The notes beneath the pieces were generated by a model. That model searched no databases, was not told the DNA's origin, and saw nothing but the letters and a program-made list of their open reading frames with translations. 64,000 nt of DNA from CAXBNB01 sp040222275 (GTDB lineage Bacteria > Bacteroidota > Bacteroidia > Cytophagales > Cyclobacteriaceae): contig JAVKDJ010000015.1 of assembly GCA_040222275.1 (NCBI GenBank), positions 1-64,000 on the forward strand, read 5' to 3'. The translations under genes were made by a program, and so were the position numbers. Positions 1-9,000 of this stretch are shown here, piece by piece. Numbering within the stretch: the first letter of the stretch is position 1; each line of letters opens with the position of its first letter.

Positions 1-36
1 TTTGGCTCGTATCTGGTTTAATGGATACGAGCCAAA
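1..36. repeat. Perfect 13-bp inverted repeat at the window edge
   Basis: The first 36 bases form a hairpin: TTTGGCTCGTATC, a 10-base loop, then GATACGAGCCAAA. There is no clear T-tract after it on the plus strand. It could be a terminator of a gene lying outside the window or part of a palindromic intergenic repeat. The left context is cut off. Confidence 0.6.
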
Positions 37-374
37 GGCTCGCACCAGCGCAATTGCACATCTTGCCGTCATTTTTTCAATTGTGCGTTTTGGAAACAAA
101 AATGTTAGGTCTCGCAGTAGCGAAAAAGCTTGACTAAACGACATAGACTTATTAAGTCTTGTAAGGGGGAAACGATGCAAGCTAAGCGCTGGGCTAATCA
201 GGAATGAAACATCCATAATTGGTTAACATCTGCGCCAGTCTTTTTTTCCATCTACTATGCCACTCTATTTCAAGAGGCACATCCCGTACGGGGAAGCGCA
301 GGATGCCATTTTGAATGGTATTGAGTTTTTTTACCTCAACAGCAAGTATTACTCTTTTAATAAAAAGCATTAAA
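37..374. other. Non-coding stretch with imperfect palindromes, possible decayed coding remnant
   Basis: No convincing gene is seen. An imperfect inverted repeat around CAATTG lies at about 51-95. On the minus strand a frame from about 340 down to 194 stays open and ends in a stop. It is rich in charged and aromatic residues, and upstream it runs antisense into the next gene, so at most it is the tail of a decayed gene. I could not assign it. Confidence 0.3.
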
Positions 375-2468
375 ATGAAAGTTCTGCATTTTTTTTTAAT
401 AGCCCTGTTAGTAACCGTTATCGGATTTGAAACATGTGGCCAAACACCAAATTTTAAACGCACCAGCTATAGCGGCGAATCGGTCGTATTGGAAAACGAC
501 CACATTACACTCAACTTCTACCAGCGGTATTTAGGCTGGGGATGGGGTGAAATAGTAACGCCTGAAGGCAAAATGATGGGGGTATTGGAACACTTTGGTG
601 AATTGATGCTTCATGATCAGGATATTCCTGTCCGGTTTGTGGCCGATTCCTTTACAAAAAATAGTGATGGAAAAGAGGAGTCTCTGACATTTGAAGTAAA
701 GTCGGTAGTGGTGCGGGACGTGCTTGATGGGACGTCATTTGACAACTGGATGGTTTATCCCTTTACCGAACCCGCCATAAAAGGAAAAGTAACATTTACC
801 CTGTCCTCGTCTTTGCCCCTGGTGAAAATGAAGTATGAGTTGGTGGTCACCGGAAACTACAACGCCAGGTATATCAGGGGGCCGTGGATCAAAATAGGTG
901 AGTCATCATTTGGAGCAGCAAAAGACGATGCTATTCTCCCAGGGGTGGATTGGGCTATCGATGACGAATGGACCAGCGGGACTGATTTTTTCAAAAACCC
1001 CTGGGCACTGAGGGTTGCGCCACACCCGAATAAGGTGTCGGTACCAGTAATGGCCGTTAGTCACGAAGGAGATGGAATAGGCCTTTCATGGAAACCCAAC
1101 CAAACAGCCACCCGGTGGTTCAATTACAGGGCGCACCGTCCCCAGCCTGTCTTTGCTTCACCCAATTTTGTGGACAGAAAAAACAACCATCTGATGGGGC
1201 TGATGGTGCCAGACGCATCCATTGAAGGCCATGAAAACGAAGTGACCGCAGGTCAAGTACCACTTGAACTTAAAATCGGGCAAAAAATTAATTTTGATGC
1301 CGAACTATGGCTGAGCAAGGGTAATAGTGTAGATGCCATTGTTGATTATGTAACAAGAAATGGGCTGCCTGAACCCTCGAAACCGCGCTGGCCTCATGAG
1401 GAAACACTGGAGAAAATTGCCAATGCCTACAATACAAACTTTTGGCACGAAGGTAAAGGCTTTGGCTTGGTACAGAGGCCGGAGAAAAAAATTAAGCCCA
1501 ATGTCCCGGGTTTTTTAAACAGGTATATTGCTGAAAACAGGAAAACCCAACTAGCCAAAGAACTAAGACAGAAAATAGACTGGTCTAATGGGAAAATGGG
1601 TGGAACAGGTAGCCCTGGCAGATCGGGCCAGACCGAAAGGGGCGAGAAGCTATTGGCAGAGCAGAATGAGGATGGTTCATTTGCTTTTAATCCCGACGAT
1701 ATTGGCAAGGATGATTTTAAGGTGGCCACATCTTTCATCGAGCCCATGGGCCTTAGGGGGGAAACGGCCCTTGATATTACCATCCGACCGGCCACTACCT
1801 TATTGAATATCGGTAGGGAAACCGGCGATCAACGTTTTCTGAAGGCGGCAAAAAAAGCTTTTGATTTTTGCCTGGATATGAAAAGGCCCGAAGCTGGTGA
1901 CTTTTGGGAAACACCCTTGCATGCGGCCAATCTACTGGCTGCAGGCCATGCCGCTGTAGGCAACTACCTGGCTTATCAACAATTTCGCGATGAAAAGTAC
2001 AAGCAAAAAGCCATTTACTGGATGAGGACTCTGCTGGTTTTTACCCATCTGTGGGAAACAGAAAATGTGCGGATGCTCTACAATACCAAGCCTGTGTTGA
2101 GTTCCAGCGATTGGTATTTTGCCAACTGGGTGCGGGACCATGTGCAGTGGGAGGTAATGTCTGTATTTGCCGATGTGGCCCAACACAATCTGAAATGGGA
2201 CCAAATCGACCCAGAAATCGACTGGATAAGGTATCATACAGGAATCACCAATGCCATCATACGCTGGATGAATGTGGGTGAAGAGAGCGATTGGTTGCCC
2301 CATAACCTGCCGGAGACTTATGATCGGTACCTGCGGGGAGAATATGATTATGCCTTTCCGGATACGCACAACAGTGTGACCGGCAACTACGGGGGCATGA
2401 TGATCCTGCCATCAAGGATAGCTGACAATATATACTACCTGATGGACAGGAAAAATGAAAAGAAATAA
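375..2468 (+). CDS. Secreted protein with N-terminal beta-rich region and C-terminal alpha-toroid-like domain; candidate polysaccharide-active enzyme
   Basis: The frame is open from 315, but the ATG at 375 begins a good signal peptide (MKVLHFFLIALLVTVIGF, cleavage near the CGQ), so 375 is chosen and gives 697 residues. The first ~350 residues look beta-rich. The last ~300 residues contain repeated helix pairs with aromatic and His/Glu-rich segments (for example around FWETPLHAANLL), as in alpha/alpha-toroid glycosidases and polysaccharide lyases. I do not recognise a named family and cannot point to catalytic residues. It overlaps the next gene by 14 bases and lies one gene upstream of a sulfatase, which suggests a role in breaking down a sulfated glycan outside the cytoplasm. 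The function is inferred from context only. Confidence 0.6.
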   Translation: MKVLHFFLIALLVTVIGFETCGQTPNFKRTSYSGESVVLENDHITLNFYQRYLGWGWGEIVTPEGKMMGVLEHFGELMLHDQDIPVRFVADSFTKNSDGKEESLTFEVKSVVVRDVLDGTSFDNWMVYPFTEPAIKGKVTFTLSSSLPLVKMKYELVVTGNYNARYIRGPWIKIGESSFGAAKDDAILPGVDWAIDDEWTSGTDFFKNPWALRVAPHPNKVSVPVMAVSHEGDGIGLSWKPNQTATRWFNYRAHRPQPVFASPNFVDRKNNHLMGLMVPDASIEGHENEVTAGQVPLELKIGQKINFDAELWLSKGNSVDAIVDYVTRNGLPEPSKPRWPHEETLEKIANAYNTNFWHEGKGFGLVQRPEKKIKPNVPGFLNRYIAENRKTQLAKELRQKIDWSNGKMGGTGSPGRSGQTERGEKLLAEQNEDGSFAFNPDDIGKDDFKVATSFIEPMGLRGETALDITIRPATTLLNIGRETGDQRFLKAAKKAFDFCLDMKRPEAGDFWETPLHAANLLAAGHAAVGNYLAYQQFRDEKYKQKAIYWMRTLLVFTHLWETENVRMLYNTKPVLSSSDWYFANWVRDHVQWEVMSVFADVAQHNLKWDQIDPEIDWIRYHTGITNAIIRWMNVGEESDWLPHNLPETYDRYLRGEYDYAFPDTHNSVTGNYGGMMILPSRIADNIYYLMDRKNEKK

Positions 2469-3555
2469 AAACTGCACCATGGTAAAAATTAAATTTTGCT
2501 TTTTGATATTGTTGCTGTCCCTGGAAGCTTTTGGCACAACCAGGCCAGATAAGGAGTTTAAAATTTTCCAGTTTCCCAAAGACCAAATCCCCCGGATAGA
2601 TGGGGAATTCACCGATTGGGAAATGGTGCCGGATTCGTATGCTATTGGCCTGAATGAACTCAATGATACAGAAGGTGGGTTCGGCACCAACCTGGATCCT
2701 GAAGATTTTGACATTAAGGTAAAGGTGGCCTGGGTAAATGGCCTCAACCGGCTTTATTTTTATATAGAAGCACAGGACGACTACTGGAGTTTCAGCCATC
2801 ATGCCCTTAGTCAGGATATTTTCGAACTCGTTGTAGATGGCGATATGTCTGGTGGCACTTTTATCAACCAGCACAATGGTAATAAAAATAAACTCACCAA
2901 AGGAGAATTACATTTCAAGGGACATGGTGCGCATGCCCAGAATTATCACATTTTCACTCCTGTTAAAGACAAAGAATGGGTCATGATTTGGGGCAACACA
3001 CATTGGATCAAGGAGTTTCCCCATTACAATGCCGCATACGATTATAGTTTTGAACATGGTGAAAGCGGTAAACTTAAAATGGAGTTTTGGATTACACCTT
3101 TTGACCATGCCTCCCCACTGGGTTTTGAACAGTCGGTAGTATCGGATCTGAAGGAAAATGACCTTATCGGACTGTCCTGGTGTATGATAGATTATGATGA
3201 AAACAAAAAATGGGATACTTTTATGAACCTCTCCCATGATACCAAAATGATTTATGATGCATCGTACTTGTGCGCGTTTAGGTTGATGCCCCTGGATAAA
3301 AAATATCAAAAGCCTATTCAGGCAGCCTGGTCGTTTGTGGAAATCGACCGTGATTCCCGATGGATACAATTCAAGGACGAATCTTATGGAAAAATTGACA
3401 AATGGATCTGGGATTTTGGGGATGGCACCCGGTCTGAAGAGCAACACCCCAGGCACATATATGATAAAGCAGGCGAATGGACAGTAATCCTGACAGTAGA
3501 AGGGGCCGATGGTAAATCCGTTTTGTCAAAAGTCTGGGATGTGGTGACAAAATGA
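2455..3555 (+). CDS. Secreted CBM9-like/PKD-domain protein
   Basis: A signal peptide is present whether translation begins at 2455 or at the ATG at 2479 (MVKIKFCFLILLLSLEAFG); both are plausible, and 2479 would avoid overlap with the upstream gene. Residues about 45-250 begin with an IDGEFTDW motif typical of CBM9-like sugar-binding domains, which fold as a beta-sandwich. The last ~75 residues form a PKD domain (WDFGDGT, then HIY and WTVILTV). Such proteins bind glycans at the cell surface or in the periplasm. No catalytic motif is seen. It is probably co-transcribed with the preceding gene and the following sulfatase. Confidence 0.7.
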   Translation: MKRNKNCTMVKIKFCFLILLLSLEAFGTTRPDKEFKIFQFPKDQIPRIDGEFTDWEMVPDSYAIGLNELNDTEGGFGTNLDPEDFDIKVKVAWVNGLNRLYFYIEAQDDYWSFSHHALSQDIFELVVDGDMSGGTFINQHNGNKNKLTKGELHFKGHGAHAQNYHIFTPVKDKEWVMIWGNTHWIKEFPHYNAAYDYSFEHGESGKLKMEFWITPFDHASPLGFEQSVVSDLKENDLIGLSWCMIDYDENKKWDTFMNLSHDTKMIYDASYLCAFRLMPLDKKYQKPIQAAWSFVEIDRDSRWIQFKDESYGKIDKWIWDFGDGTRSEEQHPRHIYDKAGEWTVILTVEGADGKSVLSKVWDVVTK

Positions 3556-3603
3556 GAAGTGGTGGCGACTGGGATATTTTTATAATGAATCAATTCAAAG
3601 AAT

Positions 3604-5067
3604 ATGTTATATAAAGTACAATTAATCGTATTGGCCATACTGACATTGGCTGCCTGCTCGGCAAAGAAAGATGGCGAGCAACCTTCGAGTAAAAGCCGGC
3701 CCAACATCCTCCTGATAGCTGTGGACGACCTCAACGACTGGATTGGAGTGCTCGGAGGGCACCCACAAGCAAAGACGCCCAATATCGACAGGTTGGCCAG
3801 GAGAGGAGTCCTTTTCAGCAATGCCCATTGCCAGTCGCCGGTGTGCAATCCCTCCAGGGCTAGTTTGATGACATCCCTTTATCCGAGCACTTCCGGTATT
3901 TATTTCCTAAATCCCGACATTAGCGAGTCGCCGGTGGCCAGCAAGAGCCAGGTGATGCCTCAGCGGTTTGAAAAAGAAGGCTACAATGTGTTTGGTGCCG
4001 GAAAATTATTTCATAACGCGAAAGGCCTGAACGAGAAATATGTGCCCAATTATGCGGGCCAGTTTGGGGGATTTGGCCCAATGCCGGAAGAAAAAATCAG
4101 CACCTACCCGGGCCATCCGCTATGGGATTGGGGTGTTTACCCCGAAAGGGACGACCAAATGCCTGATTATCAGATAGCCTCCTGGGCAGAAAAGCGCCTC
4201 GGCGAAAAGCAACGCCAGCCATTTTGGATGGGGGTTGGTTTTTATCGTCCACATGTGCCTCAATTTGCCCCGCAAAAATGGTTTGACATGTATCCCCTGG
4301 AAACGGTTCAGCTCCCCAAAACCATTTCAGATGACCTGAAGGACATCTCTCCTTATGGGGTAGATATCACCCGGGTAAAGCATGTATCGCCCACGCACGA
4401 GTGGGTAACTGAAAATAAAGAGTGGAAGCCTCTTGTCCAGTCTTATTTGGCATGTGTGAGTTTTGTAGATGAGCAGGTTGGAAGGGTGCTTACCGCGCTG
4501 GACAATGGTGAGTATGGGGACAATACCTACATTGTACTTTTCAGTGATCATGGTTTTCACCAGGGAGAAAAAGAGCGCTATGCCAAAAGGAGTTTGTGGG
4601 AAGATGGTGCAAGGGTGCCACTGATCATAGCTGGCCCTGGCATATCTGACGGAAAAGTATGTACCAAACCAGTTCAATTGCTGGATATATATCCCACATT
4701 GCTGGAGTTGTCTGGATTGAAGGCAGATCCTTTGCATGAAGGCCATTCATTGGTGCCACTGTTGGAGGATGTCAATGCGGATTGGGACTATATGGCACGA
4801 ACCAGTTTCGGGCCAGGCAACTATGCCATCGTTTCAGAGCAATACAGGTTTGTTCAATACAATGATGGGTCTGAAGAGTTTTATGACCACAAGAATGACC
4901 CTAATGAATGGTACAATGTTGCCGGACAACCAGAGTACACCCAAATAATTGAAAAGCACAGGCAGCAGGTGCCACTTGAACGGCATAAAATCTTGGGAAA
5001 GGGATCAACCGGGCATCTTTCTTATGAGGCCACAGAAGAAGGAGTCAATAGAAGGGTCAAGCCATAG
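3604..5067 (+). CDS. Lipoprotein sulfatase, iduronate-2-sulfatase-like
   Basis: Type I (formylglycine) sulfatase of 487 residues. The N-terminus is a lipoprotein signal with Cys18 in LAAC, so the enzyme should be anchored in an envelope membrane. Metal-binding Asp41 and Asp42 (VDDLND) and the formylglycine signature C81-N-P-S-R are intact. A DHGFHQGEK segment supplies further active-site residues and resembles iduronate-2-sulfatase relatives. It hydrolyses sulfate esters on sugars, and Cys81 needs maturation by a formylglycine-generating enzyme or anSME, neither of which is encoded in the window. The sugar substrate cannot be told from sequence alone. Confidence 0.9.
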   Translation: MLYKVQLIVLAILTLAACSAKKDGEQPSSKSRPNILLIAVDDLNDWIGVLGGHPQAKTPNIDRLARRGVLFSNAHCQSPVCNPSRASLMTSLYPSTSGIYFLNPDISESPVASKSQVMPQRFEKEGYNVFGAGKLFHNAKGLNEKYVPNYAGQFGGFGPMPEEKISTYPGHPLWDWGVYPERDDQMPDYQIASWAEKRLGEKQRQPFWMGVGFYRPHVPQFAPQKWFDMYPLETVQLPKTISDDLKDISPYGVDITRVKHVSPTHEWVTENKEWKPLVQSYLACVSFVDEQVGRVLTALDNGEYGDNTYIVLFSDHGFHQGEKERYAKRSLWEDGARVPLIIAGPGISDGKVCTKPVQLLDIYPTLLELSGLKADPLHEGHSLVPLLEDVNADWDYMARTSFGPGNYAIVSEQYRFVQYNDGSEEFYDHKNDPNEWYNVAGQPEYTQIIEKHRQQVPLERHKILGKGSTGHLSYEATEEGVNRRVKP

Positions 5068-5115
5068 TTGGGTAATTTTTTGCGCTTAATTTTATTTAGA
5101 ACAAGCTATAATCTT

Positions 5116-5862
5116 ATGAAAAACAATTGGAACAATAAGACAGCCATAATAACCGGGGGAGCCAATGGTCTGGGTTGGGCTACAGCACAACGGTTGCACC
5201 GGGCGGGTGTCACTGTAGTGCTGTTTGATACCAACAAAGATGCCCTAAAAAACGCCGAGCTGGAGTTGAAGCAAGATGTGCTCACCTATGATGTAGATGT
5301 AACCAATTTTGAACAGATAGATAAAGCCGTGCACGATGTTGCTGTCAGGTGCAAGCGCATAGATATCCTGATCAATGCGGCTGGTATCACCGGTGAAACC
5401 AATATAAAGTCTCATGAAGTATCGCTGGAAGATTTTGAGCGGGTTTGGGCAATCAATGTAAAGGGGAGCCTGGCAACTTTCAAAGCGGTGGCACCTTATA
5501 TGTTGGAGCACCGCTATGGTCGTGTGTTGAATGTGGCCTCTGTATCCGGTAAAGAAGGCAATGCCGGCATGGTGTCGTACTCATCGTCAAAGGCGGCCGT
5601 CATAGGCATGACCAAATCGCAAGGGAAAGAATATGCGGAAACAGGAATCAGCATCAACTCCATAGCCCCGGCTGTGGTCCGGACCGGGATGGTGGCGGCA
5701 ATGCCCGATGAACAGGTGAAGTACATGACCGACAAGATACCGATGAAACGCTGTGGGGAGATGGAGGAATTTGCAGCCATGGCCATGTTCATAGTGTCTG
5801 CTGAAAACAGTTTCACTACAGGGTTTACTTACGACCTGACAGGTGGCAGGGCAGTTTATTGA
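5116..5862 (+). CDS. Short-chain dehydrogenase/reductase
   Basis: Classical SDR of 248 residues. The TGGANGLG cofactor motif is at about residue 13, with NAAG near 91 and the catalytic Ser and YSSSK in the middle third. The ATG at 5116 places the Rossmann motif at the usual distance; the frame is open upstream to a TTG at 5068 but that extension is not family-like. An Asp after beta2 (LFD) suggests NAD. There is no signal peptide, so it is cytoplasmic. With the fuconolactonase-like gene at 10141 it could be a sugar or 2-keto-3-deoxy-sugar-acid dehydrogenase, but SDR specificity is not readable from motifs. Confidence 0.85.
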   Translation: MKNNWNNKTAIITGGANGLGWATAQRLHRAGVTVVLFDTNKDALKNAELELKQDVLTYDVDVTNFEQIDKAVHDVAVRCKRIDILINAAGITGETNIKSHEVSLEDFERVWAINVKGSLATFKAVAPYMLEHRYGRVLNVASVSGKEGNAGMVSYSSSKAAVIGMTKSQGKEYAETGISINSIAPAVVRTGMVAAMPDEQVKYMTDKIPMKRCGEMEEFAAMAMFIVSAENSFTTGFTYDLTGGRAVY

Positions 5863-6006
5863 CCTGCCCCGTTTTATAAAGTCCTCCTTGCCTAAGGTGA
5901 CCGGTGGAGGAATAAAGCCAGTTTTGTCATGACATACGGCGTGAAGCACCTGATGTTTTTCGAAACCTGACACAGGTAATTTTCACCTGTACTCCACGGC
6001 ACAAGG

Positions 6007-6201
6007 TCAACGCCCAGCCACCTTCGACTTTCTGTACAACTTTATGGCACCAATACCCACTATGAGGGACAGTACAACACACAAGGATATCACTAAAGTG
6101 TTTTGATGGTGTACATCATGGACATGGGGCACCACAGAATTGTGGGCACGACTGGCCAATGGGGCAAGGTATACAAGGACGAGAATTAAGCTTTTTTTCA
6201 T
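6007..6201 (-). CDS. Small His-rich single-span membrane protein coupled to larC
   Basis: A 64-residue ORF whose ATG overlaps the larC stop codon (ATGA), a typical translational-coupling arrangement. Residues 1-19 look like a signal peptide ending in an Ala-Ser-Arg-Ala site. Residues 20-32 carry five histidines (positions 20, 26, 28, 31, 32). Residues about 36-55 form a transmembrane helix followed by a short basic tail. It is therefore probably anchored with a metal-binding face outside the cytoplasm. I do not recognise a family. Being last in a larE-larB-larC operon, a role in nickel handling is a reasonable guess and no more. Confidence 0.6.
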   Translation of the reverse strand: MKKSLILVLVYLAPLASRAHNSVVPHVHDVHHQNTLVISLCVVLSLIVGIGAIKLYRKSKVAGR

Positions 6202-7427
6202 GATTTTGAAATTATAGATTGTAAAATATCTTTCAATTGTGGCAATGGAATATCGTGTTCTACACTAATCCTCTGCAACGATTCATATTCAATTTTTCTT
6301 TGTTTGTAACCGGACGGTCGCACAACCTCTTTGACGGCCACCGGTCCGTATTCTGTGGGTATGGTGTGCTCTTTCCTTTCCAATATTTTTCTTTCTACGG
6401 GAAAATACCGTACCCCAATCGTAGGTGTGTTTTCCAGCAAAAAGTCGCTGGTGGCTTCCAGCTCTTCTTTCGAACAGAGTATGGAGATTTTCACGCCGGG
6501 GCGCCCCTTCTTCATTTGGATGGCTGTAAAATAAAAATCTATAGCGCCCAGGGCAAGCATTTTTTCCTGAAAACCCGATCCCAAGACTTCCCCCGAAGCA
6601 TCATCTATCTGGGTTTCCACCACATAAATACCGCTTTCTTTTTCTGCCTCTTGTTTAATTTGACTTTCATCTAAAATGGAAACCCTCACTACGTTGGCTA
6701 CCTCAAAATCCTTGGTGCCCGGGCCATAGGCCGTTTGTGTGGTAGTATGCGATGGTGCAGAAAATACCGGGTTCAGATACCTGAGGATAGCTGCCCCGGT
6801 GGGGGTGGTCTTTTCTCCTGGCTCGTTTCCTTTAAATGTAGGTACCCCGGTTAAAATATCTGCTGTAGCCGGAGCGGGCACAGGCAACACCCCGTGCTGG
6901 GTTTTTACAGTGCCACTACCCACACATACCGGGTCAGAATATGTTTTTGTTACATTTAATTTGTCCAGGAGAACGGCGCATCCTACTATATCCAAAATGG
7001 AATCTACCGCACTTACTTCGTGAAAATGGATTTTTTCAAGTGGTATGTTGTGGATTTTAGACTCAGATCGTCCTATGATCTGAAAAATATCCTTGGCGAT
7101 GGTTTTGGCCCGGTCGCTGATATGCCCTTTATCAATTAAGCTGTTGATGTCTGATAGGTGGCGGTGTGGTCCATGGTGATGATGGTGTGTGCCATGGCTA
7201 TGGGAATGGTGATGATTATGCTCACCCTCATTCAGGTCAATAACTTTTACATGTTGGCAGACAATACCATTTTTATCTACAGTATGTACCTCTACCTTTC
7301 CATCGTGCAGATGGAGCTTGTTGGGTAGGTCGATGATGTCGTCATAGCTGTCGGTAAGGGCGCAAAAGGCACTCAACAACATGTCCCCTGCCAGTCCTGA
7401 AAATGGTTCTATATATAGTATGCTCAT
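6198..7427 (-). CDS. larC: LarC, nickel insertase for the nickel-pincer nucleotide cofactor
   Basis: Matches LarC (former DUF111): an N-terminal GLAGDM motif, the central HFHEVSAVDS and PTGAAIL segments, and a C-terminal region with ETQIDD. In the known pathway LarC uses CTP to insert nickel into the pincer nucleotide made by LarB and LarE, for LarA-type 2-hydroxyacid racemases. Residues 70-90 include 13 histidines, a likely nickel-binding loop. Here larC is one uninterrupted frame, unlike the frameshifted larC1/larC2 of Lactiplantibacillus plantarum. It is followed by a coupled small membrane protein and preceded by larB at 20 bases. No larA lies in the window. Confidence 0.93.
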   Translation of the reverse strand: MSILYIEPFSGLAGDMLLSAFCALTDSYDDIIDLPNKLHLHDGKVEVHTVDKNGIVCQHVKVIDLNEGEHNHHHSHSHGTHHHHHGPHRHLSDINSLIDKGHISDRAKTIAKDIFQIIGRSESKIHNIPLEKIHFHEVSAVDSILDIVGCAVLLDKLNVTKTYSDPVCVGSGTVKTQHGVLPVPAPATADILTGVPTFKGNEPGEKTTPTGAAILRYLNPVFSAPSHTTTQTAYGPGTKDFEVANVVRVSILDESQIKQEAEKESGIYVVETQIDDASGEVLGSGFQEKMLALGAIDFYFTAIQMKKGRPGVKISILCSKEELEATSDFLLENTPTIGVRYFPVERKILERKEHTIPTEYGPVAVKEVVRPSGYKQRKIEYESLQRISVEHDIPLPQLKDILQSIISKS

Positions 7428-7447
7428 TGGTTTCGTTTTACAAACTT

Positions 7448-8107
7448 TTAGCTGTTGAGAGACCTCAATATCCTGAAAGCAGCAACGGCTGCTCCATATC
7501 CATTGTCGATGTTAACCACAGTGATCCCATTGGCACAACTGGCCAGTAGGCTATTTAGTGCCACATGCCCTCCTTTCGACACCCCATAACCCACACTTGT
7601 GGGCACTGCAATAATCGGCTGGGGCAATAGCCCTCCCAGTACGGTGGGCAGGGCTGCTTCAAAGCCCGCTACCGCGATGATCACCTTATGTTTTCGTAAA
7701 TTTTCGAGTTGGCCCATGAGCCTGTGCAGGCCGGAAACCCCCACATCCACCACCCGTGTAGCTCCAGTCTTCAAGTGCAGCAAAGTATAGTATATTTCAT
7801 TTACAACGAACTGGTCGGAAGTACCCCCGGAAACGATGGCCACATCTGTCGGTAATGACCCAGGCTCAGATAAGTTTAGTCCAAATATTCCAGACTCCTG
7901 GTCATACATCGCATCTGGAAATATTTTTTTCAGCTCCCCTGCTTTTTCTATCTGCACCTTAGTGGCAAGTGCTGAGTGCCCGTTTTCTTCGAAATGCCGA
8001 AGGATATCTACCAATTGCGCTACAGATTTGGATTGCCCAAAAACTACTTCGGGAAAACCAAGGCGTTCTGTCCTTTGAAAATCAATATTGAATGTCTTAT
8101 CAGCCAT
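7448..8107 (-). CDS. larB: LarB, pyridinium-3,5-biscarboxylic acid mononucleotide synthase
   Basis: 219 residues resembling LarB, whose C-terminal half is related to the PurE carboxylase. Recognisable segments are the ERLGFPEVVFGQ start, VSGGTSD, VAGFEAALP and the PTSVGYG loop near the end. LarB carboxylates and hydrolyses nicotinic acid adenine dinucleotide to give the first precursor of the nickel-pincer cofactor. Its start overlaps the end of larE by 8 bases, so the two are translationally close. The substrate, deamido-NAD, is an intermediate of NAD synthesis from nicotinate; the pncB-pncA genes at 31998-34078 supply nicotinate mononucleotide for that route. Confidence 0.93.
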   Translation of the reverse strand: MADKTFNIDFQRTERLGFPEVVFGQSKSVAQLVDILRHFEENGHSALATKVQIEKAGELKKIFPDAMYDQESGIFGLNLSEPGSLPTDVAIVSGGTSDQFVVNEIYYTLLHLKTGATRVVDVGVSGLHRLMGQLENLRKHKVIIAVAGFEAALPTVLGGLLPQPIIAVPTSVGYGVSKGGHVALNSLLASCANGITVVNIDNGYGAAVAAFRILRSLNS

Positions 8108-8900
8108 GTAGTGCCCGGTTAAGTTTGCCCGATACCAGGCCTTCTTTATCTATGGTGCAGCTCACAAAACCTAGCGATTTTATTTTCGCCGAAAGCGCAG
8201 GAAATAATTCCTCTAATTTTTCCAGCCTGTTCTCAGGTACCTCTATGCGGGCTTCTCCACCAAAGTGACGAACCCTCACATCAGCAAACCCGTGATCGTT
8301 GAGTATGTATTCAGCTTCTTCTATTTGCCGTAGTTTTTCAAAAGTGATTGTGCTTCTATAAGGTACACGCGAACTCAGGCATGGGCTTGCTGGCTTCTCC
8401 CAGTGAGACAGCCCCACATACCGGGCAATTTCCCGTACGGCCTTTTTGTTGATATCGCATTCCACCAAAGGAGACCTGATGCCAAACTCCCTGGCCGACT
8501 GCAGCCCTGGACGGTAGTCGCCCAGGTCATCAAGGTTAGAGCCATTTAGTGCGATATGCCCCGGGTATTTTTCCTTTAATGATTCCAGGCCCATGTATAG
8601 ATGGTTCTTGCAGAAATAGCACCTGTTGGAAGGATTGCTAAAGTATTGTTCGTCATTCATTTCCGGGGTTTTGATCGTTTCCAGATGGATATTATATTTC
8701 TCACAAAACCCAACCGCTTCTTTGTAGTCTTTCTTTTTTAAGCTGGGAGATAAAGAAATGCAGCCTATAGCATTTTGCCCTAGAAAATGGTGTGACAAAT
8801 ACAGCACCAGACTGGAATCAATCCCCCCTGAAAAAGCCGTAATGGTTTTCCCTTGGGAACTGAACCAACTTTCCAACCTTGTCAGGTGATCTTTTACCAC
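8100..8900 (-). CDS. larE: LarE, sulfur transferase for nickel-pincer cofactor, three-cysteine type
   Basis: PP-loop ATP pyrophosphatase of 266 residues: the ATP loop SGGIDSS is at 24-30, and DDLGDYRPG and a PCLSSR motif follow. LarE adenylates and thiolates the LarB product. The L. plantarum enzyme sacrifices a single Cys at the place of Cys174 here. This protein also has Cys94 and Cys97 in an RCYFC motif, giving the three-Cys set reported to hold an iron-sulfur cluster in other LarE proteins, so it is probably catalytic rather than sacrificial. The start is GTG at 8900; an in-frame stop lies just upstream. It is the first gene of the larE-B-C operon and is divergent from the aldo/keto reductase. 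Confidence 0.92.
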   Translation of the reverse strand: MVKDHLTRLESWFSSQGKTITAFSGGIDSSLVLYLSHHFLGQNAIGCISLSPSLKKKDYKEAVGFCEKYNIHLETIKTPEMNDEQYFSNPSNRCYFCKNHLYMGLESLKEKYPGHIALNGSNLDDLGDYRPGLQSAREFGIRSPLVECDINKKAVREIARYVGLSHWEKPASPCLSSRVPYRSTITFEKLRQIEEAEYILNDHGFADVRVRHFGGEARIEVPENRLEKLEELFPALSAKIKSLGFVSCTIDKEGLVSGKLNRALHG

Positions 8901-9000
8901 GTTTATTTTAGTTCATGTTAATACTATATGAGAAGGTGTTGTAACAATCTACTAAACTCTCTCATTTGATATTTTAAAATTACGATCATTTTCAATCCCT

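Noticed and set aside
194..463. 89-codon ORF on the minus strand
   Set aside because: Its first half is antisense to the signal-peptide region of the gene at 375; at most the end is a decayed fragment.
1427..1795. 122-codon minus-strand ORF inside the first gene
   Set aside because: Antisense shadow of a convincing coding frame, no family features.
6198..7427. Programmed frameshift in larC
   Set aside because: Unlike the Lactiplantibacillus case, the frame is continuous from start to stop.
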